DNA of 64,000 nt from Paragemmobacter amnigenus (GTDB taxonomy: Bacteria > Pseudomonadota > Alphaproteobacteria > Rhodobacterales > Rhodobacteraceae): the NCBI RefSeq assembly GCF_009908265.2, contig NZ_JAAATX020000007.1, positions 1 to 64,000 of the forward strand, read 5' to 3'. Made by a program: the position numbers and the translations under genes. Positions within the stretch are counted from its first letter, which is position 1, and each line of letters opens with the position of its first letter. Shown one piece after another: positions 1-8,876 of this stretch. The notes below the pieces were generated by a model. It was not told the DNA's origin, did not search any database, and worked only from the letters and a program-made list of their open reading frames with translations.

Positions 1-926
<926 letters not shown>

Positions 927-1165
927 GGCGGCATCCCTCGGGGCTTCGTCCTTGCCCGCGCGTCTAGGCGAAACGGGGCACAAGGAAAAGGGGGAAGGGC
1001 AGGGGATGCCCCCCCGCCGCCGGATTTTTCGCCGCGCCCCCGCAGCCCGACTCACACCCGCCGCCCGCGCCCCGTCCGCCCGTTCGCGCTCTGCCCCGAT
1101 CCGCGGCAGGACCCGGCTGCGCCTGCCGCTTCCGCAGGCACCGGCCCGACCGGACCCTGAAAAGC

Positions 1166-1194
1166 AAAAAAAAAGGCCGAGCTTTCGCTCGGCC
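1166..1194 (-). terminator. Intrinsic terminator (GAAA tetraloop, nine T)
   Basis: Perfect 8-bp GC-rich stem 1175-1182 / 1187-1194 with a GAAA loop as read on the minus strand, followed directly by nine T at 1174-1166. It would end transcription coming from the candidate sRNA or from the LysR gene at 1387-2280. Of the terminators in the window, this is the strongest seen. Confidence 0.85.
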
Positions 1195-1252
1195 AAGTCC
1201 AACAGGGAGGTATGAAGCGGCAAGAGAAAGTCTCGATCACCGCCTCGCCGCT
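1166..1252 (-). ncRNA. Candidate small regulatory RNA with anti-SD seed and intrinsic terminator
   Basis: Read leftward, this intergenic stretch has three parts. First comes a 5' hairpin whose arms are 1244-1251 and 1217-1224 (8 pairs, one G-U). Next is an unpaired stretch with ACCTCCCT (1204-1211), complementary to a Shine-Dalgarno core. Last is an 8-bp stem closed by a GAAA tetraloop (1175-1194) followed by nine T (1174-1166). Upstream on the same strand are TTGCGC (1282-1277) and CTAAAT (1260-1255) spaced 16 bases, a plausible promoter. The layout is that of a trans-acting sRNA; it could instead be the 3' UTR of the LysR gene ending at 1387. Expression is inferred only. Confidence 0.5.
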
Positions 1253-1386
1253 GCATTTAGGGTGGCGGACGATTCCGCGCAAGGGCAGGAATGCCGCAGA
1301 TGCATCATGGCCGCTATGCACCTGATGCATGGCTGCGCGCATTGGCATGGAAACGGTTCCACAGCCCCCCGCGGACCGCCCCGAAA

Positions 1387-2280
1387 TCAGGCCTGCTCGC
1401 GCTTGCGGTACTTGAAGATTTCCTCGCTGACGAACTCGCGGAAGGCCGCCACCCGCTTGGAATGGCGCAGCTCCTCGGGATAGGCCAGAAACACCGGCAC
1501 CTCGCCGCTTTCCACCTCGGGCAGCACCCGCACCAGATGGGGGAAGTCCTCGGTGATGTAATCGGGCAGCACGCCGATCCCGATATGGTTCAAGACCCCC
1601 TGCAACACCCCGAAATAGTTGTTCACCGTCAGGGTGGACGGAATGTCATGGCTCATAAGCTGCTGCACGAGGCTCGCCCCCGCCGCCACCTGCGCCGTGC
1701 CGGGATGCTGGCAGATCAGCCGGTGGGAATGGAACTCGGCCATGGTCGCGGGCGTGCCATGCGCGGCCAGATATTCCTCGGTCGCATAAAGCCGCATCTT
1801 GATGTTCATGAGCCGCTTGCGGATCAGGTCGGCCTGCGACGGCTCCTTCATCCGGATCGCCACATCCGCCTCGCGCATGGGCAGGTCCAGCACCTTCTCC
1901 TCCAGCATCAGGTCGATCTTCAGACCGGGATACTTCTGGTACAGCGCGGCCAGACGCGGTGCCAGCCACAGCGTACCGAACCCCATCGTGGTCGTCACCC
2001 GCAACTCGCCGAAGACCTCGTCCTCGCTGTCCCGGATCCGCGCCGCCGTCGCATCCAGCCGCTTGACCATCTGCGTCGTCGCATCGAACAAAAGCTCGCC
2101 CTGCTCCGTCAGGATCAGCCCCCGCGCATGGCGGTGGAACAGGGTCACGTTCAGGCTTTCCTCCAGCGCGCGGATCTGCCGGCTCACCGCCGACTGGCTC
2201 AGATGCAGCACATCCCCCGCATGGGTCAGACTGCCCTTGTCCGCCACCGCGTGGAAAATCCGCAACTTGTCCCAATCCAT
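1387..2280 (-). CDS. LysR-family transcriptional regulator
   Basis: 297-residue LysR-type regulator of normal length. The N-terminal winged helix (about residues 1-60) starts MDWDKLRIF and has the LSQSAVSRQIRALE recognition helix. A LysR substrate-binding domain follows (about 90-295). The effector is unknown. It is transcribed away from murI with about 200 bases between the start codons, and it is followed downstream by the candidate sRNA and a strong terminator. No metabolic partner adjoins it, so its target genes cannot be named from context. Confidence 0.9.
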   Translation of the reverse strand: MDWDKLRIFHAVADKGSLTHAGDVLHLSQSAVSRQIRALEESLNVTLFHRHARGLILTEQGELLFDATTQMVKRLDATAARIRDSEDEVFGELRVTTTMGFGTLWLAPRLAALYQKYPGLKIDLMLEEKVLDLPMREADVAIRMKEPSQADLIRKRLMNIKMRLYATEEYLAAHGTPATMAEFHSHRLICQHPGTAQVAAGASLVQQLMSHDIPSTLTVNNYFGVLQGVLNHIGIGVLPDYITEDFPHLVRVLPEVESGEVPVFLAYPEELRHSKRVAAFREFVSEEIFKYRKREQA

Positions 2281-2482
2281 GCCCGCACCTGTCCTGAAAT
2301 CCCGGCCACGCTAGCACGGGAGACCCCACATAAGAAGTATATCAGCCATGTAAAGGACGCATGGCTGGGTAAAATGACACAAAGCCCCCCATACCCTTCC
2401 ACAGCGCCCGCATCCCGCCTATGCTTTGTCCAAAGGACAGACCGCCGCCCCCGCGCGGCGGGCAAGGGCAAAGGGGCAGGTC

Positions 2483-3295
2483 ATGGCAGTGGGCATCTTC
2501 GATTCGGGCCTCGGCGGGCTGACCGTGCTGGACGCCGTCGCGCGCCGCCTGCCCGATGTGCCCTTCGTCTATCTGGGCGACAATGCCCACGCCCCTTACG
2601 GCGTGCGCACCGCCGACGACATCTTCAACCTTACCTGCGCCGCGACAGAACGGCTCTGGGCCGAAGGCTGCGATCTGGTGATCCTCGCCTGCAACACCGC
2701 CTCTGCCGCCGCGCTGAAACGGATGCAGGAAACCTGGGTGCCGCCGAACAAACGCGTCCTGGGCGTCTTCGTGCCCCTGATCGAGGCGCTGACCGAACGG
2801 CAATGGGGCGACAACTCCCCCCCGCGCGAGGTCGCGGTGAAACACGTGGCCCTCTTCGCCACCCCCGCCACCGTCGCCTCCCGCGCCTTCCAGCGCGAGC
2901 TTGCCTTCCGCGCCATCGGTGTGGATGTCGAGGCGCAGCCCTGCGGCGGCGTGGTCGACGCCATCGAACAGGGCGACGAGATATTGGCCGAGGCGTTGGT
3001 GCGCTCGCATGTCGAGGCGCTCAAGCGCCGCATGCCCGCGCCCGAGGCCGCGATCCTCGGCTGCACCCATTACCCTTTGATGGAAAAGGTCTTCCAGGAC
3101 GCGCTGGGGCAGGGGGTCAAGGTCTATTCCCAGGCCAATCTGGTGGCCGAGTCACTGGCCGACTACCTGACGCGGCGGCCGGAGTTTCTGGGCTCGGGGA
3201 CGCAGTCGAAATTCCTGACGACGGGCGATCCCAAGGCGGTGTCGAACAAGGCGACGCAGTTCCTGCGGCGGAAGATCGAGTTCGAGGCGGCGTAG
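2483..3295 (+). CDS. murI: Glutamate racemase
   Basis: Interconverts L- and D-glutamate, supplying D-Glu for peptidoglycan. 270 residues, the family norm, when started at the ATG at 2483. An in-frame extension to 2426 exists, but it adds an Arg/Ala-rich tail unlike the family, whereas [15 protein letters not shown] is the usual N-terminus. The two catalytic cysteines are C70 (in LACNTASA) and C194 (in GCTHYPL). GDNAHAPYG and the phosphate-like-loop region are also present. Stands alone between a divergent LysR gene and a toxin-antitoxin pair. Confidence 0.95.
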   Translation: MAVGIFDSGLGGLTVLDAVARRLPDVPFVYLGDNAHAPYGVRTADDIFNLTCAATERLWAEGCDLVILACNTASAAALKRMQETWVPPNKRVLGVFVPLIEALTERQWGDNSPPREVAVKHVALFATPATVASRAFQRELAFRAIGVDVEAQPCGGVVDAIEQGDEILAEALVRSHVEALKRRMPAPEAAILGCTHYPLMEKVFQDALGQGVKVYSQANLVAESLADYLTRRPEFLGSGTQSKFLTTGDPKAVSNKATQFLRRKIEFEAA

Positions 3296-3322
3296 GGTGC
3301 GCCCCCGGCGCATCCCGCTTGG

Positions 3323-3339
3323 GTTAACCACCCCTTAAC
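3323..3339. promoter_or_regulatory. Possible BrnA operator (GTTAA-N7-TTAAC)
   Basis: A 5+5 base inverted repeat lies about 50 bases upstream of brnT and about 33 bases before a TTTAAT candidate -10 box at 3372. BrnA-type antitoxins repress their own promoter, so the position fits, but no BrnA site consensus was available for comparison. Confidence 0.25.
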
Positions 3340-3389
3340 TGGCAGTTCTGCATGATCTTCCCGAGCGAGGATTTAATGTAGTAACAAAA

Positions 3390-3674
3390 ATGCAGATCAG
3401 CTATGATCCCGCCAAGCGCGAACAGACCTTGTTGCAGCGCGGGATCGACATGGCCGATGCGGGCGACGTGCTTGCCGGACCTTGCCTCACGATCGAAGAT
3501 GACCGGTTCGATTATGGCGAGCCGCGCTTCATCTCGGTCGGGTTCCTGCGCAGCCGCATGGTCCTCGTTGCGTGGACACCAAGAAACGACACCCTGCGCA
3601 TCATCAGCATGAGGAAAGCCAATGCCCGCGAAATCGCCCGTTACCGGCCAGCCTTCGGAACCGCTGACGGATGA
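3390..3674 (+). CDS. brnT: BrnT-family ribonuclease toxin
   Basis: 94-residue protein of the BrnT type (type II toxin with a RelE-like fold that cleaves mRNA when free of BrnA). The BrnT pattern is visible: DPAKREQTLLQRGIDM at the start, the central FDYGEPRFISVGFL, and RIISMRKANAREIARY at the end. The start codon lacks a clear ribosome-binding site, but a TTTAAT box lies at 3372-3377, so the transcript leader could be only a few bases long. Its 3' end overlaps brnA by 53 bases in another frame, as is usual for such pairs. Confidence 0.85.
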   Translation: MQISYDPAKREQTLLQRGIDMADAGDVLAGPCLTIEDDRFDYGEPRFISVGFLRSRMVLVAWTPRNDTLRIISMRKANAREIARYRPAFGTADG

Positions 3675-3900
3675 CGACCGCGCGTCGATGCCTGACGGCG
3701 ACCTCCCCGACCTCTCCACCCCCTACTGGGCCGAACGCTTCGCCAAGGCCGAGGTGACTCGCGGTCGCCCCAAGGCCGCCGTCACCAAGGTCTCCACCAC
3801 CCTCCGCCTCGACCCCGACATCCTTGCCGCCTACCGCGCCACCGGACCCGGCTGGCAGGGCCGCATCAATGCCGATCTGCGCCGCGCGCTGGGGCTGTGA
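3622..3900 (+). CDS. brnA: BrnA-family antitoxin
   Basis: 92-residue antitoxin partner of the upstream BrnT. The C-terminal part (KVSTTLRLDPDILAAYRAT to the final RRALGL) is the ribbon-helix-helix-like DNA-binding region that in this family binds BrnT and represses the operon. The N-terminal half is acidic and proline-rich, consistent with the toxin-binding arm. An overlapping start inside brnT implies translational coupling. An inverted repeat GTTAA-N7-TTAAC at 3323-3339 upstream of the pair is a possible autoregulatory operator (inference). Confidence 0.85.
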   Translation: MPAKSPVTGQPSEPLTDDDRASMPDGDLPDLSTPYWAERFAKAEVTRGRPKAAVTKVSTTLRLDPDILAAYRATGPGWQGRINADLRRALGL

Positions 3901-3979
3901 CGGGGCGGGCGGGCTGGCGCTACCGTTAACCCCGCTGGACTCATCCCCCGCCGCAGCCGTTGCGCCCGACCCCGCCCGA

Positions 3980-4038
3980 CCGCGCGCTGCGTATGTACAG
4001 TTTGCGGCACAACCGTCGGCACAGGCTGCGGTACAATT
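3980..4038 (+). repeat. Dispersed iterated element, copy 1 (12-base period)
   Basis: A GACCGC..CGCTGCG head (about 3977-3990) is followed by four units at 12-base spacing carrying G[GT][CT]ACA: GTATGTACAGTT, then TGCGGCACAACC and two further variants to 4036. Closely related copies lie at 23425-23481 and 61519-61572 on the minus strand. Here it sits 63 bases upstream of argC and points in the direction of that gene. Confidence 0.7.
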
Positions 4039-4098
4039 ACCCCTTGCCCTCCGCCCCTGCCTGCCGCATCACTCCCCCATCTGACACAGGGGGTCGCC

Positions 4099-5127
4099 AT
4101 GGCCAGAAAAGTCGCCATCCTCGGGGCATCGGGATATACGGGCGCAGAACTCGTCCGCCTGATCGCCACCCACGAAGGTCTTGAAATCGCGGCCCTTTCC
4201 GCCGACCGCAAGGCAGGGATGGAGATGGCCGAGGTCTTCCCCTTCCTGCGCCACCTGACCCTGCCGCGCCTGCAAAAGATCGACGAGATCGACTTTTCCG
4301 GCATCGACCTCTGCTTCTGCGCGCTGCCCCATGCCACGACCCAACAGGTTGTGTCCGCACTCCCCCGCACCCTCAGGATCGTGGACCTCTCCGCCGACTT
4401 CCGCCTGCGCGACCCGGCGGAATACGCCAAATGGTACGGCCAACCCCACACGGCGGTCGACCTGCAAAAGGAAGCCGTCTACGGCCTGACCGAATTCTAC
4501 CGCGCCGACATCGCCAAGGCCCGTCTGGTGGCCGGAACCGGCTGCAACGCGGCAACTGGCCAATATGCGCTTCGTCCCCTGATTTCAAAGGGTTGCATCG
4601 ACCTTGACGACATCCTGATCGACCTCAAGGCAGGCGTCAGCGGGGCAGGGCGGTCCTTGAAGGAAAACCTCCTCCACGCCGAACTGTCGGGCGGGACGCA
4701 CAGTTATTCGGCGGGCGGCAAGCACCGCCACCTCGGCGAATTCGATCAGGAATTCAGCAAGATAGCCGGCCGCCCCGTCCATGTGCAGTTCACTCCGCAC
4801 CTTCTGCCCATGAACCGCGGCATCCTTGCGACCGTCTATGTCAAGGGCGACCCGAAGGTGGTTCACGAAACCCTCGCAACCGCCTATGAAACCGAGCCTT
4901 TCCTGAAGGTGCTACCCTTTGGCGCACTCCCCTCGACACGCGACATCGCAGGTTCCAACTTCTGCCACATCGGCGTGACCGGCGACCGCATCCCCGGCCG
5001 CGCGATCATCATCGCTGTGCTGGACAACCTGACCAAGGGCTCTTCCGGTCAGGCCATCCAGAACGCCAACCTCATGCTGGGCCTGCCCGAAACCCAAGGG
5101 CTGATGCTCGCCCCCGTCTTCCCGTAG
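4099..5127 (+). CDS. argC: N-acetyl-gamma-glutamyl-phosphate reductase
   Basis: Third step of arginine synthesis: NADPH-dependent reduction of N-acetylglutamyl phosphate. 342 residues. The dinucleotide-binding motif [13 protein letters not shown] is at the N-terminus. The catalytic cysteine is C149 in [13 protein letters not shown], the alphaproteobacterial variant of the more common NPGCYPT motif. The substrate-binding stretch [12 protein letters not shown] and the family C-terminus [19 protein letters not shown] are intact. The start has a good ribosome-binding site (CAGGGGG). ccmE follows after 8 bases and is probably co-transcribed. Confidence 0.95.
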   Translation: MARKVAILGASGYTGAELVRLIATHEGLEIAALSADRKAGMEMAEVFPFLRHLTLPRLQKIDEIDFSGIDLCFCALPHATTQQVVSALPRTLRIVDLSADFRLRDPAEYAKWYGQPHTAVDLQKEAVYGLTEFYRADIAKARLVAGTGCNAATGQYALRPLISKGCIDLDDILIDLKAGVSGAGRSLKENLLHAELSGGTHSYSAGGKHRHLGEFDQEFSKIAGRPVHVQFTPHLLPMNRGILATVYVKGDPKVVHETLATAYETEPFLKVLPFGALPSTRDIAGSNFCHIGVTGDRIPGRAIIIAVLDNLTKGSSGQAIQNANLMLGLPETQGLMLAPVFP

Positions 5128-5135
5128 GAGGGATC

Positions 5136-5597
5136 ATGGCCGGTCTGAAAGGTCTTAAGAAACAACGCCGTATCCAGATCATCGCGCTTGCCGCGGTGGC
5201 CCTGCTCGGCGCGACCGGCCTTGTGGGCTATGCCATGCGCGACGGCATCAACTTCTTCCGCTCGCCCACGCAGGTCGTCGAACAACCGCCCGAGTCGGGC
5301 GAGGTGTTCCGCATCGGCGGTCTGGTCGAGGAAGGCTCCATCATCCGCGGTCAGGGCGAAACCGTGACCTTCCGCGTCACCGACATGAACCAGTCCGTCC
5401 CCGTGGCCTATACCGGCGTCCTGCCCGACCTTTTTGCCGAAGGCCAGGGCATGGTGGGCACCGGCAGCATGGTCGACGGCACCTTCCAGGCCACGGAAAT
5501 CCTTGCCAAACATGACGAAACCTACATGCCCAAGGAAGTCGTCGACGCGCTGAAGGAACAGGGCGTCTACGTCGACCCGAACCAGCCCGACAGCTGA
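5136..5597 (+). CDS. ccmE: Cytochrome c maturation heme chaperone CcmE
   Basis: Periplasm-facing, membrane-anchored chaperone that binds heme covalently and passes it to the CcmF/H ligase for c-type cytochromes. 153 residues. It has a basic cytoplasmic start (KGLKKQRR), one membrane helix (about 14-33), an OB-fold domain, then the heme-attachment histidine H126 with Y130 in LAKHDETYMP. The tail after this motif is short. It is separated from other ccm genes, as is common in Rhodobacteraceae. Confidence 0.95.
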   Translation: MAGLKGLKKQRRIQIIALAAVALLGATGLVGYAMRDGINFFRSPTQVVEQPPESGEVFRIGGLVEEGSIIRGQGETVTFRVTDMNQSVPVAYTGVLPDLFAEGQGMVGTGSMVDGTFQATEILAKHDETYMPKEVVDALKEQGVYVDPNQPDS

Positions 5598-5667
5598 CCG
5601 CGCGCCGCCTTGCGCGGCGGTTAACCCTGTGGCGCGACCCTCGCACTTTCTGGACCGAGGAGCGCAT

Positions 5668-6024
5668 ATGAAACTGACCGACAAACTCTCCGGCGCGCTG
5701 GACCTTGCCGCCCGGCTCTCCGCCAACCCGGCTGTCGCGGGAAAGGGCCGCTACGACCGTCTGATCGACGCGGCCAACCGCTTGCCGCGACCGCTTCTGG
5801 CCTATGGCACGGTGGCGCTCTTTGCCTTGGCGTTGCTGGCACCCGCCACGTTCGAGCGCGCCATGGCCAGCCTTGACCGCATGCCGGAGGAATTGTGGTG
5901 GCTTCTCGGGGCGGTGCTGATCGGCCATTTCGGCGCGCGCGAGGCGTATCACCTGCGCCATCGTCCCGCAGCCGAACCGCCCGCCGACACCCCCGTCACA
6001 CCGCGCGAAGCGGGCAATCCCTGA
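5668..6024 (+). CDS. Holin-family protein of the gene-transfer-agent 3-TM type
   Basis: 118 residues starting at the ATG at 5668 after GAGGAGCG. The core NRLPRPLLAYGTVALFALAL, then PEELWWLLGAVLIGHFGARE, matches what I know of the 3-TM holin family used for release of gene transfer agent particles in Rhodobacter. Two to three hydrophobic segments are visible (about 42-60 and 73-90, with a weak one between). The C-terminus is charged and Pro-rich. No endolysin adjoins it; neighbours are ccmE and argS. Family assignment is from memory of the motif; function in lysis is inferred. Confidence 0.65.
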   Translation: MKLTDKLSGALDLAARLSANPAVAGKGRYDRLIDAANRLPRPLLAYGTVALFALALLAPATFERAMASLDRMPEELWWLLGAVLIGHFGAREAYHLRHRPAAEPPADTPVTPREAGNP

Positions 6025-6038
6025 CGCGCGATCCTTGA

Positions 6039-6081
6039 CCTGTCTGGCGGCCTCTGGCATTGCCGGAGGCAACCAGACAGG
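6039..6081 (+). promoter_or_regulatory. Two-tier hairpin covering the argS ribosome-binding site
   Basis: Outer stem 6039-6047 / 6073-6081 has nine perfect pairs. The inner stem 6050-6058 / 6062-6070 has nine pairs (one G-U) closed by a 3-base loop. The two are joined by 2-base internal loops. The 3' arm ends in CAGACAGG, whose AGG(A) is the only purine-rich Shine-Dalgarno candidate at normal distance from the argS ATG at 6093. There is no T tract, so it is not a simple terminator. Confidence 0.55.
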
Positions 6082-6092
6082 AATGTGATCAA

Positions 6093-7838
6093 ATGAACCT
6101 CTTCTCGGATATCCGGGATCTCGTGATCTCTGCGCTCGACTCGCTGGTCGCGGATGGCACGCTGCCTGCGGGCCTCGACTTTTCGGCTGTGGCGGTGGAG
6201 CCGCCGCGCGATGCCTCGCATGGCGACATGGCGACCAATGCCGCCATGGTTCTGGCCAAGCCTGCCGGACTGCAACCGCGCGCGATTGCCGATGCGCTGG
6301 CAGGGCGGCTGATGGCCGATCCCCGTGTTGCGGGGGCCGATGTGGCAGGCCCGGGTTTCCTGAACCTGCGGCTGGTTCCGGCGCTCTGGCAGGGTCTGGT
6401 GCGCGCCACGCTGGCGGCGGGGGCGGATTACGGCCGGTCCGGGATGGGCAAGGGGCTGCGCGTCAACGTCGAATTCGTCTCGGCCAACCCGACCGGTCCG
6501 ATGCATGTGGGCCACACGCGCGGCGCGGTTTTCGGTGACGCTCTGGCGCGGCTCTTGGCCTATGCGGGCTGGGATGTGACGCGGGAATATTACATCAACG
6601 ACGGCGGCGCGCAGGTCGATGTGCTGGCCCGCTCGGCCTTTGAACGCTACCGCGAGGCGAACGGGCTGGAACCCGAAATCCGCGAGGGTCTCTATCCCGG
6701 CGACTACCTCATCCCCGTGGGCGAGGCGCTGAAGGCCAAATATGGCGACAGCCTGCTGAACCAGCCGGAATCTGTTTGGCTCCGGGACGTGCGCGATTTC
6801 GCGACCGAGATGATGATGGCGGAAATCCGGAACGATCTCAAAGTGTTGGGGGTCGAGATGGATGTCTATTCATCCGAAAAGGCCCTCTACGGCACGGGCG
6901 AGATCGAGGCGGCAATCGCCACCCTGCGCGACATGGACCTGATCTATGAAGGCGTCCTCGAACCGCCGAAGGGCAAGGAACCCGAGGATTGGGAACCCCG
7001 CGTCCAGACCCTGTTCCGTTCCACCGCCCATGGCGACGACGTCGACCGCCCCGTGCAGAAGTCGGACGGGTCATGGACCTATTTCGCCCCCGACATCGCC
7101 TATCACTACAACAAGGTGAAGCGCGGCTTCGACCAGCTGATCGACATTTTCGGCGCCGACCATGGCGGCTATGTGAAACGGATGAAGGCCGCCGTTTCCG
7201 CCCTGTCGGGCGGTCGCGTGCCGCTGGATATCAAGCTGATCCAGCTTGTGAAGCTCTACAAGAACGGCGAACCCTTCAAGATGTCCAAGCGGGCAGGGAC
7301 CTTCGTCACGCTGCGCGACGTGGTGGAACAGGCGGGGGCCGACGTCACCCGCTTTGTCATGCTGACGCGCAAGAATGACGCGGCGCTGGATTTCGACTTC
7401 GACAAGGTGCTGGAACAGTCCAAGGACAATCCCGTCTTCTACGTCCAGTATGCCAATGCCCGCATCAACTCCGTCCTCCGCAAGGCGCGCGAGGCGGGAA
7501 TAGACTGCGCCGACGCCACGCTTGCCGCGGCCGACCTGTCCCGTCTGGGGCACGAGGCGGAAATCGCTATGGCCAAGAAGATCGCCGAATGGCCCCGTCT
7601 GGTCGAGATTGCCGCGCGCAACAACGAACCGCATCGGGTGGCCTTTTACCTCTATGAGCTGGCCTCCGAATTCCACGGTCTGTGGAACAAGGGCAACGAT
7701 GACGGCGCGCTGCGCTTCATCCAGGACGGAGATATCGCCACATCGCAGGCGAAAATCGCCCTTGCGCGGTCCGTTTCCGTTGTCATTTGCAACGGTCTTG
7801 CTATCTTGGGTGTCGCTCCGGTCGAGGAAATGCGCTGA
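6093..7838 (+). CDS. argS: Arginyl-tRNA synthetase
   Basis: Charges tRNA-Arg. 581 residues from the ATG at 6093 ([12 protein letters not shown]); an in-frame start at 6060 would lie inside the upstream hairpin and is rejected. The N-terminal Add-1 domain is followed by the class I catalytic core with the HIGH-type motif [10 protein letters not shown] and the KMSK-type motif [12 protein letters not shown]-terminal DALR anticodon-binding domain ends the protein (about 460-581, including [14 protein letters not shown]). The next gene begins about 75 bases later. Confidence 0.97.
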   Translation: MNLFSDIRDLVISALDSLVADGTLPAGLDFSAVAVEPPRDASHGDMATNAAMVLAKPAGLQPRAIADALAGRLMADPRVAGADVAGPGFLNLRLVPALWQGLVRATLAAGADYGRSGMGKGLRVNVEFVSANPTGPMHVGHTRGAVFGDALARLLAYAGWDVTREYYINDGGAQVDVLARSAFERYREANGLEPEIREGLYPGDYLIPVGEALKAKYGDSLLNQPESVWLRDVRDFATEMMMAEIRNDLKVLGVEMDVYSSEKALYGTGEIEAAIATLRDMDLIYEGVLEPPKGKEPEDWEPRVQTLFRSTAHGDDVDRPVQKSDGSWTYFAPDIAYHYNKVKRGFDQLIDIFGADHGGYVKRMKAAVSALSGGRVPLDIKLIQLVKLYKNGEPFKMSKRAGTFVTLRDVVEQAGADVTRFVMLTRKNDAALDFDFDKVLEQSKDNPVFYVQYANARINSVLRKAREAGIDCADATLAAADLSRLGHEAEIAMAKKIAEWPRLVEIAARNNEPHRVAFYLYELASEFHGLWNKGNDDGALRFIQDGDIATSQAKIALARSVSVVICNGLAILGVAPVEEMR

Positions 7839-7913
7839 CAAAAGGTGCCCCGCCGGATCGAGCAGGCAAAGAACGCGGGTGCGGCACGTATCGCACCGGG
7901 CAAGAGGCATGGC

Positions 7914-8876
7914 ATGGCGGACGTGGACTTCGATGATTTCGATGGCGCCTACGGCTCTGGCTGGCAGGACCCTTTGGCACGCTCGCGCGTGGCGCGGGTC
8001 GTGCATCTGGCCGGTGCCGTCTGTTCCGTAGCGATTGTGCTGGGTGTGATTTTCTGGGGCTACCGGATTGCCGTCCGCGACGTGCATGGCGTGCCGGTGA
8101 TACAGGCGATGTCCGGTCCGATGCGGATCGCCCCCGAAAACCCGGGTGGCGAGGTGGCCGACCATCAGGGCCTAGCCGTCAATACGGTGGCCGCCCTCGG
8201 AACCGCCGCCCCGCCGCCCGACCGTCTGGTCCTCGCCCCGCGCCCGGTCGAGCTGAGCTATGAGGATGCCCCCGGCCTGGCGCTGGAAGGCGCGCTGCCT
8301 GCCATGCCCGAAGCCGCGGTTGCTGCCTCCGGCGTCCTTTCCCTTGCCGCGCCCGATCTTGCCGAGCCGGTCCTTCAAGCCCCCGCCGAAACCACCGGAC
8401 CCGACCCCGACGCCGTCGCTCTGGCCTTGGCCGAGGCGCTGGCCGAGCCGGTGCCCGAAGCCCCGCTCACGGACGATGGCGTCGATCTTGCCGCAGCCGA
8501 CACAACCGCCATCCGCCCCCGTGCCCGTCCGGGCAGCGAAGGGGGGGCTGCTGCACCCGTGTCCCTCTCCGAACCTGAGGCACAGCCTGCCGTCATGGCC
8601 GAGATTGATCCGTCCATGATCCCCGCCGGAACCCGCCTCGTGCAACTCGGTGCCTTCGACAGCGCCGAACAGGCGCGGGCCGAATGGCTGAAACTGGGCA
8701 ACCAGTTCGGCCCCCTGCTGGACGGAAAGGCGCTTGTTGTGCAGGCGGCCGAAAGCGGCGGGCGCACCTTCTTTCGCCTGCGCGCCCACGGTTTTGCCGA
8801 TGAGGTCGACGCGCGGGGGTTCTGCACGCAGATTCTCGCGCAGAACGCCTCCTGCATTCCGGTCGAACAGCGATGA
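7914..8876 (+). CDS. SPOR-domain cell-envelope protein
   Basis: 320 residues from the ATG at 7914, which has AAGAGG just upstream; a GTG at 7845 is a weaker alternative. Short cytoplasmic N-terminus (DVDFDDFDGAYGSGWQDP), one membrane helix (about 36-58), a long Ala/Pro-rich periplasmic linker and a C-terminal SPOR domain (about 240-320: RLVQLGAFDSAEQAR onward). SPOR domains bind denuded septal peptidoglycan, so a role in division is likely. It overlaps nagZ by 4 bases, linking it to wall recycling. Confidence 0.85.
   Translation: MADVDFDDFDGAYGSGWQDPLARSRVARVVHLAGAVCSVAIVLGVIFWGYRIAVRDVHGVPVIQAMSGPMRIAPENPGGEVADHQGLAVNTVAALGTAAPPPDRLVLAPRPVELSYEDAPGLALEGALPAMPEAAVAASGVLSLAAPDLAEPVLQAPAETTGPDPDAVALALAEALAEPVPEAPLTDDGVDLAAADTTAIRPRARPGSEGGAAAPVSLSEPEAQPAVMAEIDPSMIPAGTRLVQLGAFDSAEQARAEWLKLGNQFGPLLDGKALVVQAAESGGRTFFRLRAHGFADEVDARGFCTQILAQNASCIPVEQR

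Noticed and set aside
1212-1331. Short plus-strand frame starting [12 protein letters not shown] after AGGGAGG
   Set aside because: It has a good ribosome-binding site, but that same stretch is the CCUCC seed of the minus-strand sRNA candidate; codon use is random and there is no plus-strand promoter or neighbour.
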